DNA of 55,398 nucleotides from Marinobacter sp. X15-166B (GCF_001752365.1 NZ_MEIY01000001.1:2792098-2847495); one strand, 5' to 3'. Numbered from the stretch's first letter, positions 17,833-26,826 are shown. Program-made: numbers and translations. Notes: a model not told the origin generated them from the sequence alone.

Positions 17833-18342
17833 ATGAGTAAACTCAAAACAGCTGTTGCGGTGGCGGCCCTGGTGGGCGGCGTAAGCGTTGGTGCCCATGC
17901 GGATCACCATGGCGGTGAGCAGGGCATCGTCCGTCATGCCTTGCCGGATTCGGATTTTCCCATCTCACTGGCGGTTGAAATTCCGGCCAACAAAACTGTG
18001 GTGCACTTGAGTGGCCAGGTTCCTGCGGTAATCAATGAGGACGCGGAGGCGGGTTCACTGGAAGCTTATGGCACCATGGAAGAGCAAACCGTCTCGGTAC
18101 TGCAGGCCATTGAGAAAAACCTGGAATCGCTCGGCCTCTCCATGGGGGATGTCTACCGCATGCAGGTGTTTCTGGTGGCGCAGGATGGAAAGGTGGATTT
18201 CTCCGGCTTCATGGACGGCTACACTCAGTTCTTTGGCACCGAAGAACAGCCCAATCTGCCGGTACGCTCCGCGGTTGAAGTGGCCGCTCTGGCGTTCCCT
18301 GGCTGGTTGATTGAAATTGAAGTCTCGGCGGTTCGCCCGTAA
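17833..18342 (+). CDS. RidA family protein with signal peptide
   Basis: 169-aa member of the RidA/YjgF/YER057c family, which hydrolyses reactive enamines and imines to ketones and ammonia. The active-site arginine is kept (R145 in NLPVRSAVEV), as is the C-terminal IEIEVSA strand (160-166). Unlike the usual 125-130-aa cytosolic RidA, this one begins with a Sec signal peptide (residues 1-23, AHA cut before DHHGG). It is the third gene of the operon, 53 bp after the cytochrome gene, with AAGGAG before the ATG. Its placement suggests it clears the imine made by the periplasmic amine oxidase. Confidence 0.92.
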   Translation: MSKLKTAVAVAALVGGVSVGAHADHHGGEQGIVRHALPDSDFPISLAVEIPANKTVVHLSGQVPAVINEDAEAGSLEAYGTMEEQTVSVLQAIEKNLESLGLSMGDVYRMQVFLVAQDGKVDFSGFMDGYTQFFGTEEQPNLPVRSAVEVAALAFPGWLIEIEVSAVRP

Positions 18343-18505
18343 CCGTCGGTAAGCGCACCCGCGTGAGCGCCCCGGGCAGGATGTCAGCGGTACGGCAGGC
18401 TGTGTGGGGTTGTATCACGCACCGGGCAGTCCGGTCCGTTCTGCAAGATCCCCCTCCTTGTAATTGTATTTCCCGGTAAATCCCAGACCCGACGGCATGA
18501 GTTTC

Positions 18506-18526
18506 GCCCGGGAGGGCAGTTTTTTT
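18506..18526 (+). terminator. weak terminator-like element after ridA
   Basis: A short GCCC/GGGC stem (18506-18517) followed by AG and seven Ts (18520-18526). It would end the amine oxidase operon 160 bp after the RidA stop. The stem is short. Confidence 0.35.
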
Positions 18527-18548
18527 GGTGTGATTTTGGGCAGGTGTT

Positions 18549-19133
18549 ATGGACAGTTTTAACGTGTCAGTGTTTTTGGCAATCAACCAGTTTGCGGGCA
18601 CCCACGGCCTGGCCGATGCGATCGCCATTGTTTTGGCGGAGGCCATGCCGTATGCGTTCATCCTGGTGCTGATGGCGGTCTGGTTCGGAGCAGCCGCCGA
18701 GAAACGCAAAGTCAGCATGAATGCGGGATTTTCCGTGCTGCTGGCATTGTTGGTGAGTTACTTCATCGGCATGGTTTATTTTCACCCGCGGCCGTTCATG
18801 GAAAATTTGGGGACCCCATTGCTTCAGCATGCCCCTGACACTTCCTTGCCTTCGGACCACGCCACCTTCTTGTTCGCGATCGCGTTTACATTTCTGTTCA
18901 GTCCGCGGACTCGCGGCCTTGGGGTGGTGCTGGGGGCATTCGCGTGTTTGGGTGGGGTTGCCCGGGTGTACGCCGGGGTTCACTTCCCGATGGATGTCCT
19001 GAGCGCGGCGCTGGTGGGTGTGTTTGCGGCTTCGTCGGTATGTTTTTTGTCTTCAAAAACAGAGGGGTTGAACTGGATTTTCAGCCAGTTTATGAAAGTG
19101 AAATATCTCAATAGAACGCTCGGCCAGCGTTAA
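18549..19133 (+). CDS. PAP2 phosphatase, undecaprenyl-diphosphatase (BcrC-like)
   Basis: 194-aa membrane phosphatase with about five hydrophobic segments. The three acid-phosphatase motifs are visible: HPRPF (near residue 80), PSDH (near 100) and RVYAGVHFPMD (near 140). Size and motif spacing match BcrC-type enzymes that recycle undecaprenyl pyrophosphate for cell-wall synthesis. It converges on tesA, 14 bp away. Confidence 0.87.
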   Translation: MDSFNVSVFLAINQFAGTHGLADAIAIVLAEAMPYAFILVLMAVWFGAAAEKRKVSMNAGFSVLLALLVSYFIGMVYFHPRPFMENLGTPLLQHAPDTSLPSDHATFLFAIAFTFLFSPRTRGLGVVLGAFACLGGVARVYAGVHFPMDVLSAALVGVFAASSVCFLSSKTEGLNWIFSQFMKVKYLNRTLGQR

Positions 19134-19147
19134 CCGGCCGCGATCCG

Positions 19148-19789
19148 TCAGTGGGTCTCCAGCAGCGGTTGTAACGCGGGCCAGATATTATTCAGCAGGG
19201 CGGGTTGGGCCTGGGCGGTGGGGTGGATGCCGTCGGCCTGCATCCAGCCGTCCCGGTTGTAGATACCCTCCAGAAAAAAGGGTACCAGCGCGGTGTCGTA
19301 ATTCGACGCCAGTTTGGGAAAAATCTCGGCAAACAGGTTGGTGTACCGCGGACCGTAATTCGGCGGAATCTGCATACCCACCAGCAGCGGGCGGGCCTTG
19401 GCCTGTTCGGTAAGCTCGATCAGTTGGGACAGGTTTTGTTCGATGACGGCAGGAGGCAGCCCCCGCAAGCCGTCATTGCCACCGAGTTCGATCACCACCA
19501 CGCTCGGCGAGTGGCGTTCCAGCAGGGCCGGCAGCCGCCGCAATCCGCCGTCGGTGGTTTCACCGCTGATGCTGGCGTTGACGACAGACCAGTGGGGGAA
19601 CCCTTGCTCACTCAATCTGTCTTCAAGCAGCGCCACCCACGCCTGCTCCGTGGGGACGCCGTAGGCGGCGCTCAGACTGTCGCCGAGGATCAGCAGGGTG
19701 TTGCTGCTGGCAGGAGCAGCCATAACAAACCAGGCGAGGGTGACAAAAAAGACGGATCTCATCCACTGAATGGCCGTATGCTTTATCAT
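19148..19789 (-). CDS. tesA: TesA-like multifunctional acyl-CoA thioesterase / lysophospholipase
   Basis: SGNH/GDSL hydrolase of about 213 aa with a signal peptide (about 1-28), so periplasmic. The nucleophile is S38 in GDSLS, the GGNDGLRG block carries the Asn of block III, and D186/H189 complete the triad in DGIHP. Divergent from the ybbA-ybbP transporter genes, the arrangement seen in E. coli, which supports the name. The start is uncertain: ATG at 19789, 19801 and 19762 are all in frame with weak ribosome sites. Confidence 0.9.
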   Translation of the reverse strand: MIKHTAIQWMRSVFFVTLAWFVMAAPASSNTLLILGDSLSAAYGVPTEQAWVALLEDRLSEQGFPHWSVVNASISGETTDGGLRRLPALLERHSPSVVVIELGGNDGLRGLPPAVIEQNLSQLIELTEQAKARPLLVGMQIPPNYGPRYTNLFAEIFPKLASNYDTALVPFFLEGIYNRDGWMQADGIHPTAQAQPALLNNIWPALQPLLETH

Positions 19790-19837
19790 TCTACAATCCA
19801 TATTCGAAAACCGGTTATCTAGCCTACTGGAGCAAGC

Positions 19838-20554
19838 GTGACTGTTGACAAGCAAACTGATGGGGAACACTCACACATTATGCTGCGTTTGCACAATGTG
19901 TCCCATCGCGTGGATCTGGGCCACGATACCCTGACCATACTGCAGGGCGTGAATGGCGAAATCAATCGCGGTGAGTCCGTAGCCATTGTCGGGCCATCCG
20001 GTTCGGGGAAAACCACCTTGCTGGGCATGATGGCCGGTCTGGACACCCCAACGGAGGGGACCATTGAACTGGACGGCGCTGTCATCAGCGCCATGAGCGA
20101 GGACCAGCGGGCGCAGTTAAGAGCCCAGCGAGTGGGTTTTGTGTTTCAGTCGTTCCAATTGCTGCCGTCCTTGTCCGCCCTGGAAAACGTGATGCTGCCG
20201 TTGGAGCTGGCGGGGCATAAGGCGCCCTTGCAGCGGGCAACCGAGCTGCTGAATCGGGTGGGGCTCGGCGAGCGCCTGCGCCACACGCCCCGGCAACTGT
20301 CCGGCGGCGAGCAGCAACGGGTGGCCATTGCCCGTGCGTTTGCGTCAGAGCCCACGGTGTTGTTCGCCGATGAACCCACCGGCAACCTGGACAAGCACAC
20401 GGGCGCGGCAATATCTGACCTGCTGATGGACCTCAATCGGGAGCAGGGGGCCACCCTGGTCATGGTCACCCACGATGAGCAGTTGGCCGCCCGGTGCCAG
20501 CGCCGGCTCAATATCGACGCCGGGGTGCTGAGTGAGCCGGGGGTGCCGGCGTAA
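19838..20554 (+). CDS. ybbA: ABC transporter ATP-binding protein YbbA-like
   Basis: 238-aa ABC ATPase of the LolD/MacB-type group. Walker A GPSGSGKTT (52-60), signature LSGGEQQ (154-160) and Walker B with ADEPTGNLD (177-185) are all present. GTG start at 19838 with GGAG upstream; an in-frame ATG at 19880 is the alternative. The next gene starts inside its stop codon and encodes the cognate permease. The tesA-ybbA-ybbP order is conserved in gammaproteobacteria; the transported lipid or lipoprotein substrate is not established. Confidence 0.93.
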   Translation: MTVDKQTDGEHSHIMLRLHNVSHRVDLGHDTLTILQGVNGEINRGESVAIVGPSGSGKTTLLGMMAGLDTPTEGTIELDGAVISAMSEDQRAQLRAQRVGFVFQSFQLLPSLSALENVMLPLELAGHKAPLQRATELLNRVGLGERLRHTPRQLSGGEQQRVAIARAFASEPTVLFADEPTGNLDKHTGAAISDLLMDLNREQGATLVMVTHDEQLAARCQRRLNIDAGVLSEPGVPA

Positions 20555-23040
20555 TGGCTAAATCACCGTTTCGTGCGTCGCTGCGGCGGGACTGGCGGGA
20601 GCGGGATGTGCGGGTGGTATTGACGGCCCTGATCATCGCGGTCGCAACCGTTGCCACCATCACGCTGTTTGCCGATCAGTTGCAACGCACCCTGACGCTT
20701 TCGGCCAGCTCGTTTCTGGCCGCCGACCGTCAATTGATTTCCGAAAATGGCCAGCCGGTGCCGGCTGAATGGCTGGCGGAAGCCGAGCTGCGCGGGCTGG
20801 CCACGGCCAAAATGGTCCGCTTTCCCACCATGATGTTTGGCGACGGCAATTTTCAGCTGGTGTCGGTCAAAGCGGTCAGTGCAGGTTACCCGCTGCGTGG
20901 TCAGATCGAAATTCAGACCACACCGGACAGCGCCCGGGAAATGCGTGCCCGGGGACCAGAGCCCGGAACGGTTTGGGTCGGGCCCCGCCTGCTGCAATTG
21001 TTGAAGGTGAGTGTTGGCGATCCGGTGGAGGTCGGAGAGTTGGAACTCCGGGTGTCGGGATTGCTGATTCGCGAGCCGGATGGTGGCTTCAGCCTGTCGG
21101 GCCTGGCCCCCCGGGTGATGATGCATGCGGACGATGTGGCGGCCACCGGCGTGGTTCAGCAAGGCAGCCGGGTTGCCCATGTGGCCTTGTTTGCGGGTGA
21201 CGAAGGGGTTCTGACGCGCTTTGGCCGCTGGCTGCAGCCGAAACTGCTGCCAAGCCAGGACTGGGTCAGTATTCACGACGGGGAAACCCTGTCGGCTTCC
21301 CTGGAAAAAGCCGAGCGGTTTCTGTTGCTCGGGGGCAGCATTGCGGTTCTGCTGGCGGCGGTCGCGGTTGCGGTGGCCAGCCGGCAGTACGCGCTGTCGC
21401 AGCGGGATTCGGTTGCCTTGCTGAAAACATTGGGGTTAACGGGCAAGGCGGCCGGCCGGTTGTATGTGTGGCGGCTGCTCAGCTGGGGCGTGGCGGGCGC
21501 GCTGGCGGGCATACTCGTGGCCTTGCCCCTGTATGCGGCCCTTGCCGGGCTGCTGGCGAGTGTGCTGGAAAGTGAGTTTGCGCTCCAGGTGGAACCCCGG
21601 GCGTTGTTGCCGGCGCTGGTGACCGCCCTGATTGCGATGTTTGCGTTTGCCTGGCCGCCGATTCGTCGCTTGCAAACGGTGCCTGCCATGCGGGTCTTGC
21701 GCAGTGAGCCGGGAGAATCCCGCCTGGCGGTCATTCCGGATATCGCCATTGCGGTGGGTGCCATGGTGGTTCTGCTGTGGCTATACGCCCGCGATGTCAC
21801 GCTGGTGGTGGCCCTGCTGGCTGGCCTGGCGTTGTTGCTGGCAACTCTGGCGGTGCTCGGCTGGTTGATGGTGTTGGCGCTGAAGGGGGTGATCGGGGGC
21901 GGTTCGTCCTGGCGGCTGGCACTGGTCGCGCTCTACCGGCACCGCCGGGCCAGTTTGTCGCAAATATCGGTATTCGCTCTGACGGTGATGCTGGCGTGCA
22001 CCCTGTTGTTGATCCGAACCTCCCTGCTCAGCGATTGGCAGGCGCAGTTGCCGGAGGACGCCCCCAACCACTTTCTCATCAATATTTCTCCGCAAGCGGT
22101 CGCTGAGGTCAAAGACTTCTGGGGTGAGCGGGGCCACGGCATCAATGCCGTGTATCCCATGGTGCGGGGACGGTTGACCGAACTCAACGGCCAACCGGTG
22201 CGTCAAGTCGTCAGCAAGGATGAGCGTGTAGAAGCCTTGAACCGGGAACTCAATCTGACCTGGACGGATCGCATGCCCGCCGATAACCAGCTGCTTGCCG
22301 GCCGCTGGTTTGAGCCCGGAGAAACCCGCGGGGTGTCGGTCGAGGCCGAACTGGCCCAGCGACTGGGGATCAGCCTGGGTGATCAATTGGGTTTTACCAT
22401 CGGCTCCGAAACCATCACCGAGCCGGTCACCAGTATCCGTTCGGTGCAATGGGATAATATGCGCCCCAATTTTTACATGATATTTCCCCCGCAGGGTGCA
22501 CTGGACACCATGCCGGCCACCTGGATGACCAGTTTTTATTTGCCGGAAACGGCCAAGCAGGAACTGAACGGGTTTTCCCGGGCCTTCCCTACCGTATCGG
22601 TGCTGGAGGTGGATCACATTATTGCGCGCATCCAGAGCATCGTCGCACAGGTCACTCAGGCGATTGAGGCCATACTCTGGCTGATTCTGGCGGCGGCGCT
22701 GGTGGTCATGGCCGCCGTGGTCAGCGCCACCCTGCAGGATCGCCAGCGGGAAGGGGCGTTATTGCGGACACTTGGAGCACGGCAGACTTTGCTGGTGCGC
22801 AGTACCATGGCGGAGTTCGCGTTGTTGGGGTTTTTTGCGGGATTGCTCGGGGTTGCCGGGTCGGAAGCAGCGGTGTGGGGGCTGCAGTACCGGGTGTTTG
22901 AGGCCCCTTTCCGGATGCACTGGGGCGTCATTCTGCCCATTCCGTTGGTCAGTGCGTTAATACTGGCCCTGTTCGGGCGCTGGCAGCTCAAGCCGGTGCT
23001 GCGGGTGTCACCAATGTTGCTGTTGCGTCGGCTGGAGTAG
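20554..23040 (+). CDS. ybbP: ABC transporter permease YbbP-like (FtsX family)
   Basis: 828-aa inner-membrane protein with the layout of YbbP: an N-terminal membrane helix (about 18-38), a large periplasmic domain, a cluster of helices at about 255-370 (first FtsX domain), more helices at about 390-490, a second periplasmic domain and a C-terminal FtsX domain (about 700-825). Its ATG overlaps the ybbA TAA by one base, so the two are translationally coupled. Expected to form an ATP-driven envelope extrusion machine with YbbA. Confidence 0.92.
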   Translation: MAKSPFRASLRRDWRERDVRVVLTALIIAVATVATITLFADQLQRTLTLSASSFLAADRQLISENGQPVPAEWLAEAELRGLATAKMVRFPTMMFGDGNFQLVSVKAVSAGYPLRGQIEIQTTPDSAREMRARGPEPGTVWVGPRLLQLLKVSVGDPVEVGELELRVSGLLIREPDGGFSLSGLAPRVMMHADDVAATGVVQQGSRVAHVALFAGDEGVLTRFGRWLQPKLLPSQDWVSIHDGETLSASLEKAERFLLLGGSIAVLLAAVAVAVASRQYALSQRDSVALLKTLGLTGKAAGRLYVWRLLSWGVAGALAGILVALPLYAALAGLLASVLESEFALQVEPRALLPALVTALIAMFAFAWPPIRRLQTVPAMRVLRSEPGESRLAVIPDIAIAVGAMVVLLWLYARDVTLVVALLAGLALLLATLAVLGWLMVLALKGVIGGGSSWRLALVALYRHRRASLSQISVFALTVMLACTLLLIRTSLLSDWQAQLPEDAPNHFLINISPQAVAEVKDFWGERGHGINAVYPMVRGRLTELNGQPVRQVVSKDERVEALNRELNLTWTDRMPADNQLLAGRWFEPGETRGVSVEAELAQRLGISLGDQLGFTIGSETITEPVTSIRSVQWDNMRPNFYMIFPPQGALDTMPATWMTSFYLPETAKQELNGFSRAFPTVSVLEVDHIIARIQSIVAQVTQAIEAILWLILAAALVVMAAVVSATLQDRQREGALLRTLGARQTLLVRSTMAEFALLGFFAGLLGVAGSEAAVWGLQYRVFEAPFRMHWGVILPIPLVSALILALFGRWQLKPVLRVSPMLLLRRLE

Positions 23041-23053
23041 CAGCGGGCATCCG

Positions 23054-23848
23054 TTACTGATAGCGGCTGATGATCCGGTCGAGTTCCCCCGACGCTTTGA
23101 TGCGCTCCAGTTCAGCGTTGAACCGGGCGACAAAGTCAGCCATATCGGGACGCGCCATCAATCGCAGCCCCACATTGCTGACGGAGTTGTCCGAGACCAG
23201 AAATTGGTCTTGCAAGGTGGCGTTGTTGCGGATAATCCACCGGCCCACGCGGCGCTCGAGGATCGCCGCGTTGAAGCGCCCGGAGTGCAAGAGATAGCGC
23301 AACTGGTTTTCGTCCTGAGACACGTCAAACCGGAAGGCCTCACCGGCCTGAAACAAGCCTTGAAGGGTGGGGTATTTATAGCCGAGATGAGTCAGAATGG
23401 TTTTGCCGCGGAGATCGTTCAGGGTATCGAAGTGGAACTCTGTGTCCTTCAGATAAAAAAACACTTCTTGTGCATAAACCACAACGTCTGACCACACAAA
23501 CCGGTGCGGCTCTCGTGTCCAGTCCGGTGCGCGCAAAGACCCTTCCATATAGCCACGCAGTAGCATTTGATCCACCCGTTTGCGGGGGACCTGAACGGCC
23601 TCCAGCTGCACGTTCATATTGCGGGTTGCCGCCGACATCACGTCCCAGAAAATACCGGAAATGTGATCGTCGCGAACAATCAGGTAGGGGGGATAGCCAT
23701 TGGGGGATACGTTGAGGCGGAATACTCGCTGCTCCTCGCGCTGCACCTCGGGTTGAGTGCCGTTGTCCACCGGAGGAGGTTGATCCGCCCGTACTGCGGC
23801 GATGGGCAGGGTAATCAGAAGTAGCAGTCGAAGTATTGTTGTTGGCAT
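23054..23848 (-). CDS. periplasmic solute-binding protein (SBP_bac_3 type)
   Basis: 264 aa with a signal peptide (about 1-21, cut after AVRA) and a bilobal amino-acid-binding-type domain: the strand NGYPPYLIVRDDHISGIFWD near residue 50, and the hinge and lobe-2 pattern around LRGKTILTHLGYKYPTL. No ABC permease or ATPase is adjacent, so it may serve as a sensor-type or orphan binding protein, as many such proteins in marine gammaproteobacteria. ATG at 23848 is preferred to a TTG three codons upstream. Confidence 0.8.
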   Translation of the reverse strand: MPTTILRLLLLITLPIAAVRADQPPPVDNGTQPEVQREEQRVFRLNVSPNGYPPYLIVRDDHISGIFWDVMSAATRNMNVQLEAVQVPRKRVDQMLLRGYMEGSLRAPDWTREPHRFVWSDVVVYAQEVFFYLKDTEFHFDTLNDLRGKTILTHLGYKYPTLQGLFQAGEAFRFDVSQDENQLRYLLHSGRFNAAILERRVGRWIIRNNATLQDQFLVSDNSVSNVGLRLMARPDMADFVARFNAELERIKASGELDRIISRYQ

Positions 23849-23932
23849 ATCACCCAAGCCTGAAAATATTACGTTATATACAGCGAGATCGAGCTTGTTA
23901 TCGTCTCAGGCTTCCATGCTACTGCGCTGAAT

Positions 23933-23963
23933 ATACCGGTATTTGATTCTGTTGCAATGCAAC
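23933..23963. promoter_or_regulatory. two small palindromes upstream of the solute-binding protein
   Basis: ATACCGGTAT (23933-23942) and GTTGCA-A-TGCAAC (23951-23963) are perfect palindromes about 90-115 bp before the solute-binding protein start. Possible operator sites; no regulator is identified. Confidence 0.25.
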
Positions 23964-23991
23964 ATGACCATTGTACCTGCACACCGGTCGG

Positions 23992-25194
23992 TTACGCCAC
24001 GGGGTGCGGTTGGTGCCATGCCCGCTCCAGTACGGCGATGGCATCCTCGTACGTGACCTCTTTCGGATTGAAGATGATGGCCCCGTCATCCAGCGCCCGT
24101 CGGGCGATGGTATTCAGTTGCGATCGCGTCACCTTGCCTGTTTCCTCCAGGGTGCGGGGCAACCGGCACCGTTGGTACAACTCGTCCCGCAGGCGGCGAA
24201 TGGCACTGATGGCGGCTTCCGCCCGGCGAATGGGCGGCGTGGCTGCGTAGGTGTCCGCCCCCTCCAGATACAGCAACAACTCGCCCAGAGGCTCGCGGAT
24301 GGATTCCAGATTGTATTCCAGAGCGTAGGGCAGGTAGAGGCTCATGCACAGGCCGTGGGGCAGGTGGCACAGGGCGCCAGTGGCATGCCCCAGGGCGTGC
24401 ACCAGACCGACCATGGAGTTGGAAAAGGCGATCCCCGCCATGGTGGAAGCCTGGGCCAGTTCCAGTCGGGCGGTTGCGTTTTTGGGCTCGGCCATTACCG
24501 TCAGCAGCGCACCGCTGATCTTCTGGATGGCGGCCGTGGCGTAAGCGTCACTGAGCGGGTTTTTGGCCATGCCGGTGAAGGCTTCGATGGCATGGGTCAT
24601 CGCGTCCATGGCAGTGGCCGCCGTAATCTGCGGGGGCAGAGTGAGGGTCATCCGGGGGTCGATGATGGCCGCATTGGGCAGCAAAAACGGCGAGGTAAAC
24701 GGTAACTTGACCGACTTTTCGGTATCGGTGATCACCGCGATGGAGGTGACTTCCGAACCGGTGCCCGCCGTTGTCGGCACGGCGAAAAACGGTTTCAGCG
24801 CCCGTTTGAGGATGCCGGCGCCGCTGTAGGCGGCAATATCTTCCCCCCCCTCGGACACCAGAATGTTCACAGCCTTGGCGGTATCGATGGATGAGCCACC
24901 CCCCACGGCGATGATGGAATCACAGTGTTCGGCCCGGTAAATGGCGGCAATGTCCCGCACCACGGTGGTGGACGAATCCGGCGGAACCTTATCGTAAATG
25001 GTGACGATGCGCAGTCCGCCCTCGTCACAGGCCGCCATCACCGGATCCAGCAGGCCGGCCGCGCGCACGCCCTGATCGGTAATCAGCAGCGGCCGGCTGG
25101 CCCCCAGACCGCTCAGCTCATAGGGAATGTGCTCCAGGGCTGCTTTACCGGCAATGACCTTAACCGGACAGAAGAACTCATAGTAACTGGGCAT
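23992..25194 (-). CDS. iron-containing alcohol dehydrogenase
   Basis: 400-aa group III (Fe-dependent) alcohol dehydrogenase. The NAD(P) motif GGGSSIDTAK is at 98-107. Expected metal ligands are D197, H201, H266 and H280, matching the spacing of FucO (the last two 14 apart). It probably interconverts an alcohol and aldehyde with NAD(P)H. Its ATG overlaps the stop of the SCP2-like gene by one base (TGATG), so the two are coupled, hinting at a lipid-derived or hydrophobic alcohol substrate, which is inference. Confidence 0.94.
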   Translation of the reverse strand: MPSYYEFFCPVKVIAGKAALEHIPYELSGLGASRPLLITDQGVRAAGLLDPVMAACDEGGLRIVTIYDKVPPDSSTTVVRDIAAIYRAEHCDSIIAVGGGSSIDTAKAVNILVSEGGEDIAAYSGAGILKRALKPFFAVPTTAGTGSEVTSIAVITDTEKSVKLPFTSPFLLPNAAIIDPRMTLTLPPQITAATAMDAMTHAIEAFTGMAKNPLSDAYATAAIQKISGALLTVMAEPKNATARLELAQASTMAGIAFSNSMVGLVHALGHATGALCHLPHGLCMSLYLPYALEYNLESIREPLGELLLYLEGADTYAATPPIRRAEAAISAIRRLRDELYQRCRLPRTLEETGKVTRSQLNTIARRALDDGAIIFNPKEVTYEDAIAVLERAWHQPHPVA

Positions 25195-25739
25195 CAGGCT
25201 CTCACTGCGTGAACAAACTGGTTGGCAACGTTCAGGTAAATTTTCGCGCCACTGAGCAGTTTTTCCGGCAAATGCAGATTGGCGGGGTACTGTTTGACCG
25301 CGCGACTGGCGATCACCCGTGGCAGAATAAAGGCTTCGAGCCGGTTCAGGATTCGGGTCATCCGCACTGCGTGGCTGATATCACCATCGACCAGCATGCG
25401 GTCATGGGCAAAGGCGACCGAGGTTTTCTCCTGGAACGACAGCACCAGAAAAGCGTGTGCCAGGTGCTTGAACTGAATCGACAAGTTGACAGGTTTCGGG
25501 GCGCTGGAACCGTGGTAACGGAAACGGCCCTCACCGGTATGCTCAACCACCAGGGCTGATCCCCGGGGCATGACCTTCATCTCGAACATAAAACCCGCCG
25601 GCAGGACACGGGCTTCGCCCTGAACATTGGCATCAACCTCGCTGACGGCCTGTAAGGCCCTGCCCAGTACCTGAAACATCGCTTCCACGTACCGCCGTCG
25701 AGCGCGTGCAGCCATGGGCTGAAGCCGTTTTACTCGCAT
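25194..25739 (-). CDS. SCP2-like hydrophobic ligand-binding protein
   Basis: 181-aa protein. The region from about residue 40 to 165 resembles a sterol carrier protein 2 fold: alternating strands (RFRYHG, NLSIQFKH, AFLVLSF, DRMLVDGDI) then a helical tail. No signal peptide. The ATG at 25739 is used; the longer open frame runs through the divergent promoter. It is coupled to the Fe-alcohol dehydrogenase downstream and divergent from an alpha/beta hydrolase, with a palindrome between. Family assignment is by overall pattern, so moderate confidence. Confidence 0.6.
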   Translation of the reverse strand: MRVKRLQPMAARARRRYVEAMFQVLGRALQAVSEVDANVQGEARVLPAGFMFEMKVMPRGSALVVEHTGEGRFRYHGSSAPKPVNLSIQFKHLAHAFLVLSFQEKTSVAFAHDRMLVDGDISHAVRMTRILNRLEAFILPRVIASRAVKQYPANLHLPEKLLSGAKIYLNVANQFVHAVRA

Positions 25740-25770
25740 GGTTCCGGTCCATTCAGGGGGTGTGAGTCTG

Positions 25771-25796
25771 ATTTTTAGAGTTATTGCTCTAAAAGT
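25771..25796. promoter_or_regulatory. 22-bp operator-like palindrome (TTTTAGAG-N6-CTCTAAAA)
   Basis: Perfect 8-bp arms at 25773-25780 and 25787-25794 with a 6-bp centre, extended by one more A-T pair beyond a wobble. It lies 32 bp upstream of the SCP2-like gene and about 90 bp before the hydrolase start, the right place to control both. The symmetry and size fit a TetR-type repressor, but no such gene is in the window. Confidence 0.55.
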
Positions 25797-25884
25797 CAAT
25801 GCGGTTGATGTCCCGCCATTGAGTGTGAGGGCGAAATCGTGGACGATAGCGTATTTTAACGAGCAACCAACGGAGAATGCCGCC

Positions 25885-26826
25885 TTGACCGCGAGCCAGC
25901 CCCCCAGTCCGATCAGGCACCTGCTGGAGCCTTGGGCGTACACCGTACCGGCAGGTTTTACCCTGCGAGGCTACCGGAGCCCGCCTTCCGGGCGTCCGCT
26001 GGTGCATTTTATTCACGGCAATGGTTATTCCGGGTTGGTCTACGAACACATGCTGGCGCCCTTGCTGGAGCACGTCGACCTGTTCATCAGTGACGTCCAG
26101 GGGCATGGCGACAGCGATCATGGCGGCCGCTTTGCCGGTTGGAACAGGAACGCCCACCAGTGTGTGGAGGTGCTGGCCCATTATTTACCGGACTACGTGG
26201 ACGGGGCCGGACAACAGGTCGCGGTTTATGGACTGGGGCACAGTTTTGGCGGCGTGCTGACCGCTTTGATCATGGGGCAGTCGCCGGCGCTGTTTAGCCG
26301 CGCGGTGCTGCTGGATCCGGTGATGTTCACCCCGAATATGATCCGCCTGATGGCCCTGACGTCGGCGTTTGGCCTGTACCAGCGCAACACTATGGCCAGG
26401 CGTGCCCGCAACCGGCGTTCCAGCTGGAACGATATGGCGAAAGCGCGCAGAAATTTCCACAACCGGGGTATTTTTCGCGGCTGGGACGAGCGCAGTCTGG
26501 ACAGCTACCTGCACCATGGACTGACACGGGATGAAGACTCCGGTGAATTGGCGCTGAAGTGCCAGCCTGAACGGGAGGCCGAAGTGTTCGCCACCTTCCC
26601 GCGGCGGTTGTGGCCGTCGTTGAGGCGCGTGCAGTCGCCTACCCATATCATCTATGGTGACAAAACCTACCCCTTTGTGGGGCAGTCGGCGCAACGTATT
26701 ACCCGCATAAATCCGCGCTTCACCTCTGAAGAGGTGCCCGGCGGCCACTGTTTCATGCTGGAGCGACCGGAAGAAACTGCCGGGCGGGTGCTCGGCAGTT
26801 TTGGCCTGGGCCCGGTCCGCGATTAA
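25885..26826 (+). CDS. alpha/beta hydrolase
   Basis: 313-aa hydrolase of the lysophospholipase/esterase type. Oxyanion motif HGNG (44-47), nucleophile S120 in GLGHSFGG and a C-terminal H288 (PGGHCFM) form the expected triad with an acid near IYGDKTYP. The start is uncertain: the frame is open from 25738, but that part overlaps the operator-like palindrome; a TTG at 25885 preceded by CGGAGA is the best-placed start. Its stop overlaps that of the convergent M48 gene by 4 bp. Shared promoter region with the SCP2/alcohol dehydrogenase pair suggests lipid or ester metabolism. Confidence 0.8.
   Translation: MTASQPPSPIRHLLEPWAYTVPAGFTLRGYRSPPSGRPLVHFIHGNGYSGLVYEHMLAPLLEHVDLFISDVQGHGDSDHGGRFAGWNRNAHQCVEVLAHYLPDYVDGAGQQVAVYGLGHSFGGVLTALIMGQSPALFSRAVLLDPVMFTPNMIRLMALTSAFGLYQRNTMARRARNRRSSWNDMAKARRNFHNRGIFRGWDERSLDSYLHHGLTRDEDSGELALKCQPEREAEVFATFPRRLWPSLRRVQSPTHIIYGDKTYPFVGQSAQRITRINPRFTSEEVPGGHCFMLERPEETAGRVLGSFGLGPVRD

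Noticed and set aside
19148..23040. tesA-ybbA-ybbP as an unusual cluster
   Set aside because: This arrangement is widely conserved in gammaproteobacteria and needs no special explanation.
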